NCBI GenBank assembly: GCA_903813345.2 | Contig: CAIIXF020000006.1 | Span: 8,422,989 to 8,486,988 of the forward strand | Source: Owenia fusiformis | Taxonomy: Eukaryota; Annelida; Polychaeta; Sabellida; Oweniidae | Direction of reading: 5' to 3' | Length of the DNA stretch: 64,000 nucleotides | Part shown: piece after piece, positions 59,131 through 64,000 of the stretch | Layout: each line of letters opens with the position of its first letter | How positions within the stretch are numbered: the stretch's first letter is position 1 | Notes under the pieces: generated by a model | Databases searched by the model: none | The model's input: the letters and a program-made list of their open reading frames with translations, nothing else | Told to the model about the DNA's origin: nothing | Program-made: the position numbers and the translations under genes

Positions 59131-60500
59131 AAAATACCGATGGCTAACTTATTAATTACGAAAAATCTATTTAACAAAAAAGGTACATGTTATTCACACT
59201 GACATTATGAGGCATATATCAGCATATATATGAAATAATATATCACAAGAGCAAAAATAATTTGACTATCAAAAAATAGTTATGTATGAGACTCGTAATA
59301 GTAATACGGGTAAATATAAACTACATGTTTCCACAGGGAGGAATAAAAAGAAACTAGAGTCATATTTACGTTAAGTACAGAATGCCCACCTCTTTTGCAG
59401 GGTCTGATTTTAATTTCATGATATATAATACAAAATCAAACGTTTTTCAGTCATATTTATCAAAGCTTAGTGAGTTGGATGTCATGGATGTCCAAGTTCT
59501 TCCTTGGTTTATATCATGTTGGTCAAAATAAAGGCTTATGGGGCGCAGAAAATGATATTACAAAATAATTTTAAAAACAGACCCTTGCTGAAATCCACAT
59601 TATTTCAGAAGAACTCAAGATCAAATTGAATATGTACGGAATATCTCCGAAATCAATTACAAGTAATAAGATAAGGAGTCTTAAACAGAACATTAAAGAG
59701 GCCTTTCTGAACTTGTTATAGTTATTGCTAAAGATCCCTAGATATTCGTCGAAAATAGAACAAAATTTAGTTATACTGTACATTATCTCTTTTAAGTTGA
59801 CCCTGACATTGATAGGGTTATTTATATGGAGTTGCAATACACAAGATGATCAAAAAGATTAATTATTAACATTGAACTATATATCTCACATAAGAGGTGC
59901 TCTACCAGATAAACATTTGTAAACAATAAATGATTATAAAGAAGACTTGCACACCACAAGATAATGCTACAGGGCGGATCATTTGAAGTTGGAGAATCAC
60001 TTTTTGAGCCGGACCTTATCTTATAAGATTGGACCTCTCTTTAATCATCTTCAGGGTCTTTTTCAAATGTATTTGTCAATCTAAATATTTTCTTAGTTTT
60101 ATTCAAGAGTATTTTTGGAGTAGGTTGAATCCCTCTATATCTATTTTGCCCCTTTTGAAATTTCAATGGTTATCCCAAAAGATATATTGATATCATAGGA
60201 TCTGTGGATATAAACTACTAAAATCAATTGGTGGTGCCCAAAGTCAACCTACGTCCAAGTAGATGTAAGGTCCAAAGTCATGCAGTAATCGCATATTACA
60301 TGCACTTAAGTATGTAAATCAAAGATACCCGATCTGAATTTTGATTTGGGTGCCGATGCCGAGTGAATACCTGAACTAACACACTGGTTTACTTAGAATA
60401 TATTTCTTATGCAATGACTCCCTAAGGATAACATGGACAGTACGCAGATGTAACAACTCAGTTGAGTTACTTGGAAAACACAACCTTTTTCAAGGATAAG
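59131..60500. other. Intergenic DNA before the second gene
   Basis: AT-rich with no supported reading frame or repeat ends. The last part should hold the promoter of the gene starting at 60555; no clear core promoter motif was assigned. Confidence 0.4.
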
Positions 60501-60554
60501 TTCGATTAAATTCGTTTTGACTTTTCGAAATTGTTCTAATTTTTCGAGGTCACA

Positions 60555-60627
60555 ATGGGACTCAAACTTATATTTATTGTCTTAGCTTTACAAATCTGCC
60601 TCTTTGCTGTGGTAAGAGCACAAACAG
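60555..60627 (+). CDS. Second gene exon 1: signal peptide
   Basis: MGLKLIFIVLALQICLFAVV then RAQT; the context cacaATGG is acceptable for initiation. The donor is gtaaga, phase 1. Confidence 0.75.
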
Positions 60628-63600
60628 GTAAGATGTATGCTTTTTTCTTCGTCCTAGTTATAATAAACTATGGCCTTGATTGATATGATAAATTGTTTAT
60701 TAAATGATGTGATAGTTCTCTATGATGTTGCATTTGAGCTTACTGCTAAGTTTTAAGAAAAATGCTGTAAGAAATACTGTAATAGTAACATAAGGGAGAT
60801 TCTTAATGACACGAATGTTAAAAAACAATACAGGGTGGTCAAATAAAACGGCAACTCTGCCGCTATTTTCCTCATATCTTTGTAATTTTAAAAAAGTACT
60901 CCCTGATATTTGGAACATGTGTATCAATTTCCTACCAGCCTACAATATTTCATGACCATCAGGTTGATAGTTACAATGTAACAGCACTTTAAACATCATG
61001 CTCCAGAGGCCAATATTGCGATGTGGGCAAACCTGCACCCATCTTCCAAAATGTTCATACCTAACTTCTACCTTTGGGATATGCCAAAGATAAAGTGAAC
61101 AAAAATGACCTCGGGACAATTACATACCTCAAAAAGAAGATCATAATTGTCATTCAAGCCATACCTACTGAGGATTGCAGTCGGGTCATAGACAACATGT
61201 ACAGGTTTGCCTTATAGCGTAATGATGGCCGCACCAAGGGCGTATTGTTTATAGTACTGTAACATTGTGAGTTGTGACTATCATCTGATGGTTATGAAAT
61301 ATGGTAGGCTAATAGAGAATTGAATGATGTACAAGTGTGTAAAATATCACGGAGTAATTCCCTCAAATGACAAAGATATGAGGAGAATTACGTTTTTGAC
61401 CACCCTGTAAAATAACAATCATTGCGTCTCCGCGTATAACACATGCACTGTGTCTGTGCAACAAAATTTCTACGACTTCCGGTAGCAGATTTTGGGGATG
61501 TTTTGTTTTCTCCATTTAAACCCATTTCGAACGATTTTCTTCATCATCGTATGCATGCAGTTAGCACATGTTTTCTTGGTTAAAAAAATCAATTAATGTT
61601 CACCCAGCATAATCATGAAGCGCCATGTTAGCAGTTTCCTCGCTTTTGTAACAGTGACGCCTCTCTGTGTTTTTCAGACCTTCAGAGTGGTGTCTGTGTT
61701 ACAACAGCGAGAAATTAAAACTGTGAATTTATCGGTTTTTGATGATGCTAGATTGCTAAATGACATTTTTAACGAGAGATTATGTGCTTAGTGCACGCAT
61801 CGACCACGAAATGGGTTTCAATGGAGAAAACAAAATGTTTTACGAAATCTGTTACAGGAAGGCAGGTCATATTGTTGCACAGACACAGTCCAGTTTATAT
61901 GAAAAGAAGGGTTGAACACTACACTACTACTGCCCATGTCATTGTGCCACTATTTAAAAGCGAGCGTAAATAAATACATGATGTCTAAGATATCAAGGTA
62001 TCTTCTTATTGAATAAAATATCTCTTTTTTAGCTGCCGATAAAGGAAAAGTCATGGTACAACTACCAGGAATCTCTAAGGAAATGGTAAATGGATGAACA
62101 GGGGCATTTGCTGAAGTCTCCAATTTTGAAATGACTCCCTGTTTTGAATTCAGTTCATAAAAGCTACTTCACCACTTTTGTTTTTTTCAAGTCATTATCG
62201 ATTAATAATAGTTCTTGGTTTGAATAACCCGGTCCGGTATAGCTGAATAATAGTATGTCTTTTGGAAAATCTGAATCCTCAATGCATTCATTGAAGGCAC
62301 ATGTCATAATAACATCTCACAATATTTGTAATATTTATCTATTAAAGTAACTGGTAATCAATCATGAGAAATCATGGCGCCATCTATTAGTTCTTTTCTA
62401 GAAATGTTTCTTGTTGAAAACAAAAAGATATAATGAGTATCAAAATATTACGGATGATAAGTGATGATCTAATCGAGACATGTTAACTTAATTACAATTA
62501 TAAAATTCCAGTTTGAATCAACAGTCCATACGAACTTTAAGACAGCTATCTCACGATATGTCAGTCAATACTGCAAACCAAATCCATCCAATTGTAGGGG
62601 ATCCGAGAAGCATATAAGGTACGAGATTCCTTATTAATATCACAATTGAACTTTTTACTGGCGAATTCTTATTCCTCATTATTAGTAGACCCTCGGTTTA
62701 TGGACAAACTGCATCAGATGCTTGATAATTTGTAAAAACCGGTCGATTCAGTAATTCAAAAAGAACTTCATAAGTCGAATCGGTATTTAATTTTGTAGAT
62801 CAAAGGTGAGGTCAAATTCAAACTGTCTAAATAGCCTTTAATGAAAAATTATTTATTTTCAAAATCTCAGGCCCGATGATGTCATGATAATCCAGGCATT
62901 TGAAGACGAGAGTGGTAGGACATTGAACGTTGAGTTTTACATAAAGGACATTCATGATGAAGCAAATCCTGCACTTACAACGCATCAGTTAGAACGATGT
63001 CTCGAAAATAATTTGGGCAAAATTCGTGACAACTATGGATTACATGTTAGTATAAGAATTATTAGCATATCTTGATGAATAGAATTATAGATTGGCTTTT
63101 ACAATAAATATAGATTTGTACATGTTGAATCCTTGTGACATCAGTGAAAAATTTAACAAATTCATCAATCATATTTCACCTGAGGAAAAGAATAGAGATT
63201 CAAACATAAACAGGCGACGTTAAAAATCTATATTTCTATCCAATGGGGCTTCACGTTACTAATCTTTTGAGGGTGGGGGGGGGGGTTACAATACAACATA
63301 CTATCACAGATGGAATGCATGTCATTCCGAATATTTAATTTTAGATGATATTGCTAGCGACAACAGCTAATCAGGCACTAACCCCCGGTGCCATTGCTGG
63401 TATTAGTGTATGCTCGGTTCTTGTAGTGATCTTCATCATACTTGCTGTATGTCTGGTCAGGAGGGATACGATTAGGTAAGAAGCACTTTTTGTGTACATA
63501 CGTACATTTCTATTTTATTTGATAAGAGACAGTAGGAGGAAGAGTCTGTTTTACTTTTTAACACTGACATAGTACATTAAGTTGAATTTTGGCGGACACC

Positions 63601-64000
63601 TAAATTCAATGTCCCACAGTGACATATTTATAAGATGGGAAATTGAAATTTGTAAACAATTTGCTCAAATTTTTAACAAATAGGCTATAGTTTGACAATT
63701 CCCATATTTGAGAAGGTCACTTATTTTCGAACCATTTTGCACTAACATTGCCGATTTCTGATTTTATAGATTGCTATCAATATTGGGAACTTAATACTAA
63801 CTCGTTTGTAATTTTTAATCATTTTTGTATATTTGCAAAACAGGAAAAGGAAAGAACTCGAGCTCTTAGCTGAAGACCCGTTAGAAAAAGATGGCAATCG
63901 ACTCTCAAGAATATATGACAATGTTGAGATACCGGCCACCAACGCTGAATCTCATGTATACTTAGAGCTCCAGAACGAAGGCGGTCAGAATGGGACTGAT
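60555..64000 (+). CDS. Type I membrane protein with tyrosine-motif tail (6 exons seen, runs off the window)
   Basis: Exons 60555-60627, 62033-62085, 62512-62618, 62871-63045, 63345-63475 and 63844-64000 join in frame to 232 codons without a stop. Order: signal peptide 1-22 (cleavage near VRA|Q); extracellular region about 23-150 with three cysteines; one membrane helix about 151-174; basic stop-transfer (RRDTIRKRK); cytoplasmic tail with Tyr204 (YDNV) and Tyr219 (YLEL). The extracellular region (two helices around YVSQYC..., then strands VMIIQAFEDE and NVEFYIKDI, then a helix) resembles small juxtamembrane SEA-like modules seen in invertebrate receptors, but the match is by pattern only. It is likely a surface receptor or adaptor. 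The C-terminus is outside the window. Confidence 0.7.
60831..61407. mobile_element. Decayed Tc1/mariner element with transposase remnant (intron 1)
   Basis: Ends cagggtggtcaaa / tttgaccaccctg are inverted and flanked by TA (60829-60830, 61408-61409). Further pairing follows inward (tttcctcatatctttgt / acaaagatatgagga). At about 61055-61250 the plus strand reads, with frameshifts, like the C-terminus of a mariner-type transposase: YLWG, then YAKDKVNKN, then a block like IPTEDCSRVIDNMYRF, then a remnant of NGGHLxDVLF. The catalytic region is gone. Confidence 0.7.
61440..61895. mobile_element. Foldback MITE (intron 1 of second gene)
   Basis: tgtgtctgtgcaacaaaatt ... tttgttttctccatt at the left pairs with aatggagaaaacaaa ... 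ttgttgcacagacacag at the right. A second pair lies inside (tcgcttttgtaacag / ctgtgttacaacagcga). It is similar in part to 58668-59130. Confidence 0.65.
62033..62085 (+). CDS. Second gene exon 2
   Basis: Encodes AADKGKVMVQLPGISKEM, phase 1 in and phase 0 out (acceptor ttttttag, donor gtaaat). Small exon; moderately sure. Confidence 0.6.
62512..62618 (+). CDS. Second gene exon 3
   Basis: Encodes FESTVHTNFKTAISRYVSQY, then C-x7-C and GSEKHIR. Helical; the two cysteines are probably paired. Phase 0 in, 2 out. Confidence 0.7.
62871..63045 (+). CDS. Second gene exon 4
   Basis: Encodes RPDDVMIIQAFEDESGRTLN, then VEFYIKDI and a C-terminal helix LERCLENNLGKIRDNYGLH. The strand-strand-helix order fits a ferredoxin-like/SEA-like fold. 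The donor is gttagt, phase 0. Confidence 0.7.
63345..63475 (+). CDS. Second gene exon 5: transmembrane segment
   Basis: The hydrophobic helix GAIAGISVCSVLVVIFIILA is followed by VCLVRRDTIR. Positive residues after it place the C-terminus in the cytoplasm. Confidence 0.8.
63844..64000 (+). CDS. Second gene exon 6 (partial): cytoplasmic tail
   Basis: Starts RKRKELELLAEDPLEKDGNR. It contains SRIYDNVEIP (a YxN-type SH2 docking site) and SHVYLELQN (YxxL). The exon continues past the window end. Confidence 0.75.

Noticed and set aside
61782-61973. 63-codon frame as an exon of the second gene
   Set aside because: It lies in the right arm of a foldback MITE and does not keep frame with the neighbouring exons.
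63960-64000. ITIM in the receptor tail
   Set aside because: Position -2 to the tyrosine of YLEL is His, which does not fit the (S/I/V/L)xYxx(I/V/L) consensus.

Overview
This window looks like nuclear DNA of an animal, most likely an AT-rich marine invertebrate. Genes are split by GT-AG introns. Extracellular modules (thrombospondin type 1, EGF, sushi) are each encoded by phase-1 exons. The intergenic and intronic DNA is packed with short inverted-repeat transposons, LINE fossils and long tandem arrays. I cannot name the species. A deuterostome such as a hemichordate, echinoderm or amphioxus would fit the domain repertoire, but that is inference.

Layout. (1) About 647-2053: last exon of a plus-strand nodulin-like/NFD4-like major facilitator membrane protein, followed at once by a foldback transposon. 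(2) 2.1-10 kb: transposon debris, including a decayed reverse transcriptase, a MITE with perfect terminal inverted repeats and a G-rich tandem array. No convincing gene is present. (3) 10091-57750: one large plus-strand gene that I assembled by eye into 19 coding exons. The exon lengths close exactly to 3639 nt (1212 residues plus stop), with an in-frame junction at every splice. The predicted protein is secreted: signal peptide, N-terminal beta-sandwich-like region, TSP1, TSP1, a central region of about 665 residues that I do not recognise, EGF, TSP1, sushi, sushi, and a short Cys-rich tail. Intron 3 is 31,954 bp and holds most of the repeats in the window. (4) 58-60.5 kb: polyadenylation signals, more MITEs and intergenic DNA. 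(5) 60555-64000 (runs off the edge): start of a plus-strand type I membrane protein with a signal peptide, small extracellular domain, one membrane helix and a cytoplasmic tail with two tyrosine motifs.

The main discovery candidate is the large gene. Its module order matches terminal complement component C6 (TSP1-TSP1-[LDLa-MACPF]-EGF-TSP1-CCP-CCP-FIM-FIM), but the LDLa-MACPF position is occupied by an unrelated-looking segment. That segment is a long alpha-helical region with two hydrophobic stretches followed by a Cys-containing domain of about 300 residues. It could be a C6-like scaffold carrying a different, possibly membrane-active, effector domain. This rests on reading by eye and needs profile and structure searches.

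The second theme is transposons. Several non-autonomous families have two or more copies inside this one gene and its flanks: a TA-flanked Tc1/mariner-like MITE, a CACTGGCGG family, a CCGGTGT family and a GCGAGTAG family. Intron 3 also contains nested long inverted repeats (outer span about 13.8 kb, inner about 4.8 kb). It further contains a possible 11.2-kb element bounded by CCCAGC termini that encloses two different ACGT-rich satellite arrays.
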